IMG/VR virus record: IMGVR_UViG_3300033154_000337
Span: 1-29,741 of that record
Strand: one strand, 5' to 3'
Origin: a virus
DNA length: 29,741 nt
Shown here: positions 1 to 8,196 of the stretch, piece after piece
Layout: each line of letters begins with the position of its first letter
Numbering within the stretch: the stretch's first letter is position 1
Notes under the pieces: generated by a model
Seen by the model: the letters and a program-made list of their open reading frames with translations, nothing else
What the model was told of the DNA's origin: nothing
The model's database searches: none
Made by a program: the position numbers and the translations under genes

Positions 1-423
1 CATACCTCGTCGCGGGTACGCACGTGACTCTTTCCATTGCCCCACCATCCGATGAACGTAATCCCAGCTTTCATCGTCAACGTGCAGGAACTCTTCGTAC
101 CCAGGTAGCGAACCATCACCTCTGATCCTCGTGTAGAGAGGCATGAGGCTGTCCCCGGCTTGGAGGTACTGTGCCTCGTTGTACTTGCCGTCCCGAAGCA
201 TGAAGAGGTGATCCGGAGTACAGACTACGTCGCGACCGTTGTCAAGCGTCACACGGAGTACGCGTGCCACCTCTCGCGTCTTGCGAGCCGACGTTGCCTT
301 CCCCACGCTGACACGCCCATGTCGAATCGTGTAGACGTAGAACGGTCCGTCACGCTGCGATAGCTCCTTCAGTGTTGGAGACGAACCATCAAGTAGTCGT
401 ACCCGTGTGTCCCCAACAAAACA
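1..423 (-). other. Intein N-terminal part in terminase (Hint domain, probable start of an endonuclease)
   Basis: In-frame self-splicing protein element. Codon 646 of the terminase (421-423) is the splice-donor Cys. The next residues, CFVGDTRVRLLDG, match intein block A. About 65 residues on, VVCTPDHLFML carries the TxxH of block B, followed by LQAGDSL. After the splicing half, the sequence ESWDYVHRMVGQW resembles the entry into an HNH homing endonuclease, but the catalytic part, the C-terminal blocks F and G and the +1 residue lie outside the window. The upstream extein ends SKDV, the third acidic motif of the terminase nuclease. The intein call is confident; the endonuclease class is inferred. 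Confidence 0.88.
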
Positions 424-2358
424 CACGTCCTTACTCTTACCAGGCTCATGGTCGACCTTGCGCTTCTCGACATCGTGACGAAGCGCTATGACCTCGTCGA
501 TGAACGGCGGGTACGCGTACATGTTGAGCGCGTTGTATGTCATGGTGTCGCGCAGCATCATGTACGGGCGGTCGTCCCGGTCCACTGACAGAATACCTGC
601 ACCCCTGAAGCCACCGATGTCCGCGAGCGGGTCTTTCCGGTTCGCCTGCCGGCGGGAGTCACGAGGTACCTGCGCGGCCTTCTGCAGAATCTGCGCCGCC
701 ATCGCGCTTTCCCACCCGTCGAACGTCACCTTGATGAGAGGGATACCGAAGTTGCGCAAGTTGAGGATGAAGGCGACAATCTTCGTCAAGTCGATCTGCG
801 TACCAAACGTCGGCACGATACGCAACATGAAGTCCATCCATATCTTCGGACGGAACTCCTCGACCACCATACCTGTGATCGGGTCGTGCTTCGTGTACGT
901 GTAGTAGTCAAAGCGGTGCCCCATCGCCATGCCCGCCGAGTCGCCGGTGAGCCCGAGGTCAACATGAATGACACGCGGCTCCGCGGCCCGCAGCTTCATG
1001 CGGTATGCACTCTTGTCGATGTAGACGAGCGCGGTCCAGTTGATGAGCTGCAAGAGGTCAGCCGCAGGATCGTTGAGCGGCAGCGTCGCCTGCTCAACGG
1101 AGAAAGGATGACGGCGAGTCTTGTCGATGCACGCGTAGACGCTTTCAGGACGATGGATCAGCGGCGACTCGCCGAAGGTCGGAATGCCGGCGACGTCGCG
1201 CAGCGCGCCCTCAATATCGCGATGGAAGTCGCTGTAGAAGTCCATCGGCACCTCGACAACAGGCTGATTCTCTGCCGGCTCCAAGGTCTCGATTAGCTTG
1301 CCACTCTTGAGGTCATGGCGGTCGAGCAGCTTACTGCTACGGTACCGGTTGCCCACCGCCACGCGGAAGCTCTTTGGTGAGTAGTTGTCGCGCCCCTTCG
1401 TGTCCCACAGCGAGTAGTCGCTGACGTGAAGCTCAGGGCTGCCCTTCATCGAGCGCAGGTGTTCCTCAAGGAAGCTCGACTGCGTGCGCCGCGAGCTGAC
1501 AAGGCATGCAAGCCCAGGACACCAGCCATGCTGCGCGAAGCGGCTCTTGATGCGGCGGCTGGTGTGGTTGTAGAGCTGGTATGCCTGATCTCGCTCCTTC
1601 GCGTCCTCACCCTTCGGCAGGTTGCGGAGCTTGCGCATGAAGTTCATCTCGTCGATGAGCACGGAGAACAGGTTAGAACCCAGCGCGTGAATCTCGGTCG
1701 ACCCCTCCTGCACGAAGAGGTTCGACTGCGGCCACTCAATGCGCGTGTCCTTCGTCTTCTTGCGCGGGAAGCTTTCCTTGAAGTAGGGTGACGCGTCGAA
1801 GAACCTCCGCATCTGGATGAAGTCGATGCTCGCCGCGTTGCGCAGCGTGACGTTGAAGCAGCCGAAGGCGATCTCAGTACCGCTCGCGAGTCCGTAGTAT
1901 ACCTGCGGCTCCCGAAGGCACGACAGCATGTACAGCTTGTAGGCAGTCGCGACAAGCGCGGAGTAGGTCTTCCCCGCGCCGATGGCACCCGTCAGCACCC
2001 ACTCGGCGACAGGCGAGCCGTACCCGCAGACGTAGATGATGTCCGTCTTCCACGCGGGGTAGAGCGTTCTGCCGACGTGCCCAAAGTAGTAGTCGTCTTC
2101 GAGGAACTGCTTGATATCCACGGGCCGGACGCGGTAGTCCAGCTCCCATAGAGCGTCAAGCGTAGCGGAGTTGCCTTTATCCCGAAGCTCGATCAGGACG
2201 TCTACGAGAACGCCCTGCTCTTCGGAGCTGAGGTGCTTGACGTTCTCGAACCACGAACGGACGGTGCGCTTGTCCTGGTTGTCCGCGGCTTCGACGATGC
2301 GGTCAAGAAGTCGGCTCAGATCCTCACGCAGCTTCGGCGTCGACCTCTCGATCGTCAT
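1..2358 (-). CDS. terL: Terminase large subunit interrupted by an intein (3' part beyond window)
   Basis: DNA-packaging motor ATPase-nuclease, which pumps DNA into the prohead and cuts the concatemer. The first 645 codons are extein. Walker A is GAIGAGKT at residues 124-131, and Walker B is VLIDEMN at about 233-239 with D236 and E237. A C-terminal RNase H-like nuclease has acidic motifs at D467 (VIHVDLG), D547 (VTFDGWES) and D644 (KVDHEPGKSKDV). Directly after V645 the frame enters an intein at Cys646, so the nuclease domain is completed only beyond the left edge. The start is ATG at 2358, since an in-frame TGA lies three codons upstream. It overlaps the preceding gene by 35 bp and has GGAGG sequences nearby. 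The frame is fully open through all 786 codons in the window. The family call is secure from motif order; the missing extein end cannot be judged. Confidence 0.93.
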   Translation of the reverse strand, partial: MTIERSTPKLREDLSRLLDRIVEAADNQDKRTVRSWFENVKHLSSEEQGVLVDVLIELRDKGNSATLDALWELDYRVRPVDIKQFLEDDYYFGHVGRTLYPAWKTDIIYVCGYGSPVAEWVLTGAIGAGKTYSALVATAYKLYMLSCLREPQVYYGLASGTEIAFGCFNVTLRNAASIDFIQMRRFFDASPYFKESFPRKKTKDTRIEWPQSNLFVQEGSTEIHALGSNLFSVLIDEMNFMRKLRNLPKGEDAKERDQAYQLYNHTSRRIKSRFAQHGWCPGLACLVSSRRTQSSFLEEHLRSMKGSPELHVSDYSLWDTKGRDNYSPKSFRVAVGNRYRSSKLLDRHDLKSGKLIETLEPAENQPVVEVPMDFYSDFHRDIEGALRDVAGIPTFGESPLIHRPESVYACIDKTRRHPFSVEQATLPLNDPAADLLQLINWTALVYIDKSAYRMKLRAAEPRVIHVDLGLTGDSAGMAMGHRFDYYTYTKHDPITGMVVEEFRPKIWMDFMLRIVPTFGTQIDLTKIVAFILNLRNFGIPLIKVTFDGWESAMAAQILQKAAQVPRDSRRQANRKDPLADIGGFRGAGILSVDRDDRPYMMLRDTMTYNALNMYAYPPFIDEVIALRHDVEKRKVDHEPGKSKDVCFVGDTRVRLLDGSSPTLKELSQRDGPFYVYTIRHGRVSVGKATSARKTREVARVLRVTLDNGRDVVCTPDHLFMLRDGKYNEAQYLQAGDSLMPLYTRIRGDGSLPGYEEFLHVDDESWDYVHRMVGQWKESRAYPRRGM

Positions 2359-2959
2359 CCTCCATCAGCCTCCGTAGAACCTCTGCACGGACCTCCTGCT
2401 CGTCCGTGTGCGCCGGCTCGGGCAGCTTACCACGTTCCGCGAGCCCAAGTATCGCCTGCATCGTCGCCTGTATGGTGCGCCGCGCCGTGACGGAGATGTC
2501 CTCCCCGGGAAGCGCTTCGCCCTCGGCGGGCGAATGGAAGATGGTGTTGAAGGTCTGCTGCAGGTTCCCGCTGAAGCCGTGCTTCGTGATCGCTGCCGGC
2601 GACATGAGCCGTTCGAGGAAGTCGACATCGTCGCGCTCGAAGTTGTGGAGCGTCTCGACGTGGCGCCGCAGCTCCTGCGGGTTTTCCCGCAGCGACGCAA
2701 GATGATCCGGGTCCGTCATGTACTCAAGGCCCAGGTCAAGCGCCTTGTACAAGCGCATGAGCCTGTTCATCTTGTGGTTCCCAAGCACCCCCATGAACAA
2801 CTGCGTGCGCTCCCGCTGGTTCGCACGATCCTGTACGTCGCGGCGGACCCTACGAGGAAGCGGCCGACCATCCACCAGCGCGGCAGTCAGGTCTTCCAGT
2901 GTGCGAAGCGACTGCGACACGGGGTGCGGTTGTCTCACGGGCGGCTCTGCAGCAGACAT
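2324..2959 (-). CDS. Unknown helical protein upstream of TerL; possible small terminase subunit
   Basis: A 211-residue protein that I do not recognise by motif. It looks largely alpha-helical and charged, with a polar N-terminus and a strongly acidic C-terminal tail (MEDDDREVDAEAA). There are no membrane segments, signal peptide or cysteines. Its position directly upstream of and overlapping the terminase large-subunit gene by 35 bp is the usual place for a small terminase subunit, and its length fits that class. No helix-turn-helix is convincing, however, so the role is an inference from position only. It starts at ATG 2959, within the last 25 bp of the upstream regulator gene, with GGGGAG about ten bases before. 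A scaffold or head-assembly factor is an alternative. Confidence 0.75.
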   Translation of the reverse strand: MSAAEPPVRQPHPVSQSLRTLEDLTAALVDGRPLPRRVRRDVQDRANQRERTQLFMGVLGNHKMNRLMRLYKALDLGLEYMTDPDHLASLRENPQELRRHVETLHNFERDDVDFLERLMSPAAITKHGFSGNLQQTFNTIFHSPAEGEALPGEDISVTARRTIQATMQAILGLAERGKLPEPAHTDEQEVRAEVLRRLMEDDDREVDAEAA

Positions 2960-3306
2960 TCCAAGTCAACTCCCCTAAGTCGTTTCTCCATACGATAGTA
3001 TATCCGCCTGACGTCGTCTGTCACCATTCCATAGTGCCGCGCGATGTCATAAATCACACGAGCTTTTGATCCCTTCGTGGTGCGATAGAGCTGCAGGTAG
3101 ATGCTCACGTTCCGCACCGAATCCTCGATCTCCTCCCGAGTCGGAACCTTGATCGTCATGCCGGCGAACAGCTCAAGGAACTTCGACAGCGCCTCTCGGC
3201 CGAACACGTCGTACAGCTCGGGTAGGTGCGTATCGTCAGCCCGATCGACGAGCAACACCGTCACTATGTCGAGGTACCGCTTATGGTAAAGGCCGATGCT
3301 CTTCAT
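2935..3306 (-). CDS. Mor-like helix-turn-helix transcription regulator (putative)
   Basis: A 123-residue basic protein. Residues 28-60 (LPELYDVFGREALSKFLELF, then TIKVPTREEIE) resemble the dimerisation region of the Mor/C family of phage middle and late gene activators. There an 'lpel...G.ea...L...fgG..i.vP' pattern precedes a helix-turn-helix. Residues 78-110 (KGSKARVIYDIARHYG, then VRRIYYRMEKRL) could form that helix-turn-helix. Its ATG overlaps the stop of the sigma-like gene (ATGA), so both regulators are probably made together just before the packaging genes. A late-gene transcription role is inferred from this placement. Family assignment is tentative; a generic HTH protein is the fallback. 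Confidence 0.7.
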   Translation of the reverse strand: MKSIGLYHKRYLDIVTVLLVDRADDTHLPELYDVFGREALSKFLELFAGMTIKVPTREEIEDSVRNVSIYLQLYRTTKGSKARVIYDIARHYGMVTDDVRRIYYRMEKRLRGVDLECLLQSRP

Positions 3307-4040
3307 TCCTCAGGCGCCTCGAACGCGAGTAGCATCTTGAGGTCGTCACCCTTCCCAAACACCTCAATCGTCCCCCGAAGCTTGTAGAGCATGGTGCGTA
3401 GGCGCAACGTCACGTGCTCGACGAAGAACCCGTCGAAAGGCACCCCCAAGCTGTGGATCGTCTGCGGGTCTGGCTCGTCGTCATCCCACAGACAACGCAC
3501 CACGTAACAGATTGCCTCAGGCCGATCCTGAAAACGGTCCCCTTCGACGACGAGCTTCATGAGGTGCCCCGGTAGCTCGTGAATGAACGCGATCGTTTCC
3601 GCGCTCGCAAGGCGGGTCGCCGTCGTCCCGCGCCATCCCTTCTCCCCGAGAAAGCTCGTCGCCGGCTTGAGGTACTTGTCCCTGAGCGTCGCGTAAACCG
3701 AAGTCTGGCATATGCGGATGACGTAACGGGCGTACCGGGAAGGATGACCGTCGGGGAGGCGACCACGAGAGGCAGCATCCCAGACGCTCACGAGAGCACG
3801 CTGCACCGCGTCTTCACGTTGCTCATGCGTCAGGTTCGGAAAGGTCAGCTGCAGCCACTTCACCACACCGCGACGGGCGTAACCGAGGTAGGTGTTCGGT
3901 CCTGCGAGCCCGGCGACGTAGAACCGGTAGAGGTGGTACGACACGTGGTTGCAATACGAGATACCCCGATCGTCGACCTCGACCGAGTCAAGCGCTACGT
4001 CGCCAAGGAAGGGACTCGTAGAGGGCGTGCTGGTCGTCAC
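3303..4040 (-). CDS. Sigma factor-like protein (putative late sigma)
   Basis: A 245-residue protein whose layout resembles a divergent group 4 sigma factor. Residues 57-122 contain a region 2-like stretch: ARRGVVKWLQL, then THEQREDAVQRALVSVWDA, then SRYARYVIRICQTSVYATLRD. This fits the usual 'ed..Q.afl.vw' helix followed by a helix that packs on DNA. The last third could carry a region 4-like part (IHSLGVPF, then LRLRTMLYKLRG), but its helix-turn-helix is weak. The start is GTG at 4040, overlapping the preceding gene by 53 bp, with only a weak Shine-Dalgarno, so the N-terminus is uncertain. It is coupled by ATGA to the Mor-like gene. The function is inferred; a sigma-independent DNA-binding protein is possible. 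Confidence 0.7.
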   Translation of the reverse strand: MTTSTPSTSPFLGDVALDSVEVDDRGISYCNHVSYHLYRFYVAGLAGPNTYLGYARRGVVKWLQLTFPNLTHEQREDAVQRALVSVWDAASRGRLPDGHPSRYARYVIRICQTSVYATLRDKYLKPATSFLGEKGWRGTTATRLASAETIAFIHELPGHLMKLVVEGDRFQDRPEAICYVVRCLWDDDEPDPQTIHSLGVPFDGFFVEHVTLRLRTMLYKLRGTIEVFGKGDDLKMLLAFEAPEE

Positions 4041-4749
4041 GAGTGATCCACATCTTCCCCGTGTCGGGATTGTCTCCGTACTCGCCGGCCCCGGGAGGAA
4101 GCCAGGAAGGCTCTACCATGATGCGCTTGAGCGCGTAGTCGACGTCGTCCTGAATGGCGCGAAGGCTCGCGTTCCTGAACTCAAGGTCGAGAAGCTCGTC
4201 ATACGTGCGCGGCCCGACGATGAGAGCGGCGTAGATGAACCACTCCATCGTGCCCTTGACGTACGTGTAGACCTCCGACGCATCCCAGTTGATGGTGCCC
4301 GTCTTCCATTCGAGCATGTCGAGCGGGTACTTCCCTCCCGACAATCCGCTCTCGCGCGCCCACTGCATCACGAAGGTCGCGCGGTCCTCCGTTGCCTTCG
4401 GGAGACGCCGGAACGGCAGGAGACCTCGGGCGCTCTTACGCTTCTTCTTAGGAGGCACAGGAGCAGACGATGGTGTTACAACCGCCTCCGTGCGCCGCAT
4501 TGAGAGCAACGCCGCCTGAGCGAAACCCTCGCGAAACAACCCCTTCGAGTACATCGCCACACAGAGCGCAGCCACGACGACGCTGCTGTCGTCGTCAAGC
4601 GCCTTGAGCCCGTCGTAAAAGATGATCCCAGCGTCTGCCGAAATCGCGTGCTCCTGCACAGCCACAGCAAGCGCAGCACGCGCTACGTCTGGCATCGAGC
4701 CCAAACGGTAGACGGCCTTCGGGATTGTCAGGTCGGTAGCGTCCATCAT
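3988..4749 (-). CDS. Hypothetical protein, 253 aa
   Basis: I do not recognise this protein. It has an alanine/valine-rich helical N-terminal third, then a proline-rich basic linker around residues 90-110 (PVPPKKKRKSARG), then a mixed domain with several tryptophans and a tyrosine-rich stretch (TYVKGTMEWFIYAALIVGPRTYDELL). It ends in a polar tail. The PKKKRK-like basic patch suggests nucleic-acid contact or a flexible tether, but that is inference. Two adjacent ATG codons (4749 and 4746) both overlap the upstream stop; the second has the better spacing from an AGGA, so the true length may be 252. It lies between a nuclease-like gene and the sigma-like gene. Confidence 0.72.
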   Translation of the reverse strand: MMDATDLTIPKAVYRLGSMPDVARAALAVAVQEHAISADAGIIFYDGLKALDDDSSVVVAALCVAMYSKGLFREGFAQAALLSMRRTEAVVTPSSAPVPPKKKRKSARGLLPFRRLPKATEDRATFVMQWARESGLSGGKYPLDMLEWKTGTINWDASEVYTYVKGTMEWFIYAALIVGPRTYDELLDLEFRNASLRAIQDDVDYALKRIMVEPSWLPPGAGEYGDNPDTGKMWITRDDQHALYESLPWRRSA

Positions 4750-5348
4750 TTCCTCGCCTTCGCCTTCGCCTTCGTCTTCGCCTTCCTCGCCTTCGCTGCC
4801 TTCTTCTGCGCGTTACGCCCCTTCGCATGCGCCTCGACCGCAACTGCATTGATCGGCAACGCGAAGGCGTCAAGCCATGTGCGCCCGCTCGGAAAGTCCG
4901 ACAGGTCAACCGGCATGAGCGAGAACTCCTCAACACGCCAATAGCTCAACCGCCGGCCGCGATGCGCGGGATCAGGAACGACCTCGTGCGTCATGAGGTC
5001 GATACGGCAGTGAAGCGGCCACGGGATCTTCTCGATCTTTCGGCGGCGCTCCGTGCGACCCCCCTGCGTCGTCATCTGGATGAGCCATACCCCCGTCGCG
5101 CTACCGTTCATGGTGCAGTGCCGAAACATCGCCCGAGGTCGCGCGAACGGCGCGAAGGACGCCGGTATGAGGCTCTGGAAGTCGATGGCGCCGAACAGAT
5201 CGTGCGCGAAGGAAAAGGTCAGCCCTGCAGCCGCCCGCCGGTAGCGATGCACGTGCTCCAAACCGAGGAAGTAGAGCCACTTCTCACAGAACAGCTCAGC
5301 GGCCTTGTCCTTCTTTCCCCTCGACGCCTTCTTCTGTTTCTGCGCCAC
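4746..5348 (-). CDS. PD-(D/E)XK-like nuclease with Lys/Ala-rich tail (candidate Holliday junction resolvase)
   Basis: A 200-residue protein. The order is N-terminal helix, then HDLFGAIDFQSL with D50 and D56, then VWLIQMTTQGG with Q91 and T93-T94, then R99 and RRRKIEKI with K104. This resembles phage PD-(D/E)XK nucleases in which the usual ExK strand reads QxT, followed by an 'R..K' helix. Substrate and activity are not shown. A junction- or branch-cleaving role is inferred from its location among recombination genes. The last 20 residues are almost only K, A, R and T, like a histone H1-type tail, and probably bind DNA non-specifically. The start is GTG at 5348, with GGGAG 11 bases upstream; it overlaps its upstream neighbour by 53 bp and couples to the next gene by ATGA. 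Confidence 0.75.
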   Translation of the reverse strand: MAQKQKKASRGKKDKAAELFCEKWLYFLGLEHVHRYRRAAAGLTFSFAHDLFGAIDFQSLIPASFAPFARPRAMFRHCTMNGSATGVWLIQMTTQGGRTERRRKIEKIPWPLHCRIDLMTHEVVPDPAHRGRRLSYWRVEEFSLMPVDLSDFPSGRTWLDAFALPINAVAVEAHAKGRNAQKKAAKARKAKTKAKAKARK

Positions 5349-5529
5349 TGACCGGTGTTCTCCCGTCTGAACGGTAGAGGTAGCGTTCGTGGACGATGAG
5401 AGTGCGTCCGTCCTGGTCCTCTACCTCAACGAGTCCTTCATCTGTCGTTCGTCGATACTTCACAGACCGGCGCTCTGTCCGGCACGACTCGATCATCCGA
5501 AACCGCAGCTTCTCACCAGCTCGGAACAT
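5296..5529 (-). CDS. Small basic hypothetical protein, 77 aa
   Basis: A small protein that I do not recognise. Residues 1-50 (FRAGEKLRFR, then VKYRRTTDEGLVEVEDQDGRT) alternate charged and hydrophobic residues in a way that suggests a small beta-barrel, SH3-like fold. The C-terminus is acidic and glycine-rich. I prefer ATG 5529 over an in-frame start at 5565. The former gives a 17-bp overlap with the end of the SbcC-like gene and begins just before the structured part, while the longer version only re-reads SbcC sequence. Its 3' end overlaps the nuclease gene by 53 bp. Function unknown. Confidence 0.6.
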   Translation of the reverse strand: MFRAGEKLRFRMIESCRTERRSVKYRRTTDEGLVEVEDQDGRTLIVHERYLYRSDGRTPVSGAETEEGVEGKEGQGR

Positions 5530-7603
5530 CGCGTAGCCCCGCCACGCCATCGCTCTTCTCGACAAACAGCACCGAGTCGAACCCCACCGCGTTCCTCACG
5601 GAGAGGTCGTGCGTCGTCACGTAGACGCACATACCGCTGTCCGCGCGCTTCCGCAGCATGTCCAGAAACTGCCGACTACCTGCCGGGCTCAGACCGTCCG
5701 TGATCTCGTCGCACACGAGCAGGTTGCACGAGAGACCACTGAGAGACTGCAGGAGGTCAGCGAGCGCGAGGTACACCGCGAGGTCGATGCGCCGTTGCTC
5801 ACCACCGCTCGACATCTCGTACGACCCGCCGTCTGTGCGCAGAGCAGCACGGAGGCGCGAGCCCTTCCCGCGTTTCTCCTGATACAGCTCGACACCGATG
5901 GCGCCGCCTGACAACTCCTCCATGTACTCGGAGATGCGCGCATTCGTGTAGGTGATGAGCCCCGACACAGCAGACGCGCGCAGCTGCGGAACCGACGAGC
6001 GCCAGAACTCATAGTACCGCAGCCCATCCTCCGCGTCAGTGAGCGCCTTCTCAGCCGCGGGAACGGTACCATCCCTCAGCTCAGCTATAAGCGCGTCGTT
6101 CGCCTCCATCGTTGCCTTCAACGATGTGCGCTTCTCCTCATGGGCGCGAACCGACTCGCGAAGCTGGTCCTTCTTGAGCTGTAGCTGCGTGAGCTGCCCT
6201 TCCGACTGCGTCGTGATCGCGCGCAGCTGCGCGTCGAACTGAGCGTTGTCCTTCTCACGCTGGTTGACAGATGCTCGCACGAGGTCAAAGGCAATCTCGC
6301 GCTTGCGTTGCAGGTCGCGCACGATGGTCCGGTTCGCTTCAAGCTTGTGATCCGCATCCGCACAGCCGAGCTGCAGCTCTTCGACGATTTCGACAACGTC
6401 GCGACGTGCGCTTTCAAAGCCCTGCTGGCGCCGGTCACAGCGCTTCGACTCTGTGATGTGCTCCAGCGAAGCGTCCTGCTTCTGTGTCGCGATGTCGGAG
6501 ACGCACCTCTCTACATGATCCCCCGTAATGGGCTGCAGACACGTCGGGCACATACCCGATAGGTGACGCAGGCTGTCGACCTGCACGTCGAGCTTTCTCT
6601 GCGTCGTCTCGAACTGCGTCCACAACGCCTGCGTCTCTGCACTGAACTGCGCGATGGTCACGTCCATGCTCTGCAGCTTGTTGCGCGCCTTGTCAAAGCG
6701 CTCCCGCGCGGTCCTCCCCATCCCTGTCAACGCGTCGATGTCGTCAGACGCTACAGCGAGCGCAGCATCAGCATCCGCAAGCGTCTTATCGTATCTCGCG
6801 CGCGCCGCCTCACGCGTGCGCGCCGTGCTCTTCTGCTGCTTCTCAATGTCCGCGCTCGCGTTCTTCAGTCGCGCCTCTATGCGCTTGATCTCGATGTCGA
6901 CGTTGCCGATGCTGCTCTCAACCGCAGCAATACTGCCTTCCATTCTAAGCTGTTCGATCGCGTCGGCTACTTGATGGCGCTGACCTTCAAGCGCACCGAG
7001 ATGTGACCGCAGCGTCCCGACTGTCGTGCGCTTGTCGATGACTTCGCTCTCGCCGTCACGATAGCGCTGCCGTGCCCGCTCCTGCGCGAGGTCGTAAAGA
7101 TCGACCCCGGAGACGCGGCATAGCATCTCCTGCTTCTCTCGCTCGGGAAGAGCGAGGAAGCGATGCGGCATGCCCTGCCCTACCATCACAGCATGCCGCA
7201 ACGCCGACTCACCCACCGGCAAGAGCCGGTCTATCAGCTGTTGCGTCTCCTTCGTCGTGTGCGGAGTCACGTTCGTGCCATCCGTCTCGACCTCGACGCA
7301 GTTCCCCTTCTGCCCGTGCCCCCGGTAGCGCGTGATGACGACCGGGCCTGAGCCGTTCTCGATCTCGATGCTCACGCTGCAGTCCGAACCGGCGGCCCTG
7401 TTGATAACGTCGTCCGCGAGCCCACGCGTCGTGCCGAACATCGCCCACATGATAGCGTCGAAGATGGCCGACTTGCCCACCCCGTTCGCGTCGCCATTCA
7501 TGTCGAGGTTCCGGCCAGTGACGAGGTGCAACCCCGGCGCAAAGTCGATGTTGACCTCCCCGAGGCTGAGGAAGTTGCGGATGTTCACGCGCGTGAAGTT
7601 CAT
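5513..7603 (-). CDS. sbcC: SbcC/Rad50-like recombination ATPase (T4 gp46 analogue)
   Basis: A 696-residue SMC-type ATPase that works with the SbcD/Mre11-like nuclease encoded upstream to process double-strand breaks and resect ends. Walker A is GDANGVGKS at residues 37-45. Two long coiled-coil stretches (about 175-345 and 365-520) flank a zinc hook, CPTC, at C352 and C355. The ABC signature YEMSSGGEQRRIDLA comes near the end, followed by Walker B LLVCDEITDGL and the H-loop VTTHD. The start is ATG 7603, which overlaps the stop of the dNMP kinase (ATGA) and is followed directly by the typical MNFTRVNIRNFLSL. T4 gp46 has the same architecture at a similar length. Confidence 0.95.
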   Translation of the reverse strand: MNFTRVNIRNFLSLGEVNIDFAPGLHLVTGRNLDMNGDANGVGKSAIFDAIMWAMFGTTRGLADDVINRAAGSDCSVSIEIENGSGPVVITRYRGHGQKGNCVEVETDGTNVTPHTTKETQQLIDRLLPVGESALRHAVMVGQGMPHRFLALPEREKQEMLCRVSGVDLYDLAQERARQRYRDGESEVIDKRTTVGTLRSHLGALEGQRHQVADAIEQLRMEGSIAAVESSIGNVDIEIKRIEARLKNASADIEKQQKSTARTREAARARYDKTLADADAALAVASDDIDALTGMGRTARERFDKARNKLQSMDVTIAQFSAETQALWTQFETTQRKLDVQVDSLRHLSGMCPTCLQPITGDHVERCVSDIATQKQDASLEHITESKRCDRRQQGFESARRDVVEIVEELQLGCADADHKLEANRTIVRDLQRKREIAFDLVRASVNQREKDNAQFDAQLRAITTQSEGQLTQLQLKKDQLRESVRAHEEKRTSLKATMEANDALIAELRDGTVPAAEKALTDAEDGLRYYEFWRSSVPQLRASAVSGLITYTNARISEYMEELSGGAIGVELYQEKRGKGSRLRAALRTDGGSYEMSSGGEQRRIDLAVYLALADLLQSLSGLSCNLLVCDEITDGLSPAGSRQFLDMLRKRADSGMCVYVTTHDLSVRNAVGFDSVLFVEKSDGVAGLRDVPSW

Positions 7604-8196
7604 TCGACGATTTCCTTGCTCCAGAGCCAGCGACCGCGCAGCTCCATCTCCCAAAGGTGGCGCGCTTTGGCTTCAAGCTCCGGTAGCGTGCCGACGTTCT
7701 CGATGTCGTAGTCCCAAGCGTAGCTCACGAGGTGCTTGTCCGACTTGTGTGCTATCTGGTTCGGACGCCTCACGCGGAGGAGCACACCACCACCCGCACG
7801 CACAGAGCCCGCCTCGTTCGGGAACCGCACATCCGGAATGATGAGCAGCTCAGCCTCGTACTGCGCCGCGATGGCGTAGACGCCGTCCACCCACGTCAAC
7901 GGGTAGATTTCGCGGACCTTGTTCCCGAGCGCTATCCAGAGGTCGACCGGCGAGAGACCGATGATCGGTAGCGCCTTCGCGCGCACCTCCTCAAACAGCC
8001 CGCCGCGTTCGTACACCTCCCCGCGCTGCAGCCCGTAATGCTGGAAGACCGTGTGAGCCGTCTCCTTCAGGAGCCACGCGAGCGAGATGACCTGCGTCTT
8101 GATCCCGTCCTGCTGCGCACACAACGCAAGCTCGCGAGCAACGCTGTCCTTCCCGACGCGGCTGCTGTGGCCGATGCCTATCAGCTTCAGGCTCAT
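7600..8196 (-). CDS. Deoxynucleoside monophosphate kinase (T4 gp1-like)
   Basis: A 198-residue P-loop kinase expected to phosphorylate dNMPs to dNDPs for phage DNA synthesis. The P-loop is GHSSRVGKDSVA at residues 9-20. The family hallmark IIPDVRFPNEA, with D122, R124, N127 and E128, matches phage dNMP kinases. The length is close to that family. The start ATG 8196 overlaps the upstream stop (ATGA), and the hydrophobic strand LKLIGIGHS follows at once, so the longer upstream reading is excluded. It lies between two SbcC/SbcD genes' small neighbours and gp46. Which dNMPs it accepts (for example a modified base) cannot be read from the sequence. Confidence 0.9.
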   Translation of the reverse strand: MSLKLIGIGHSSRVGKDSVARELALCAQQDGIKTQVISLAWLLKETAHTVFQHYGLQRGEVYERGGLFEEVRAKALPIIGLSPVDLWIALGNKVREIYPLTWVDGVYAIAAQYEAELLIIPDVRFPNEAGSVRAGGGVLLRVRRPNQIAHKSDKHLVSYAWDYDIENVGTLPELEAKARHLWEMELRGRWLWSKEIVE

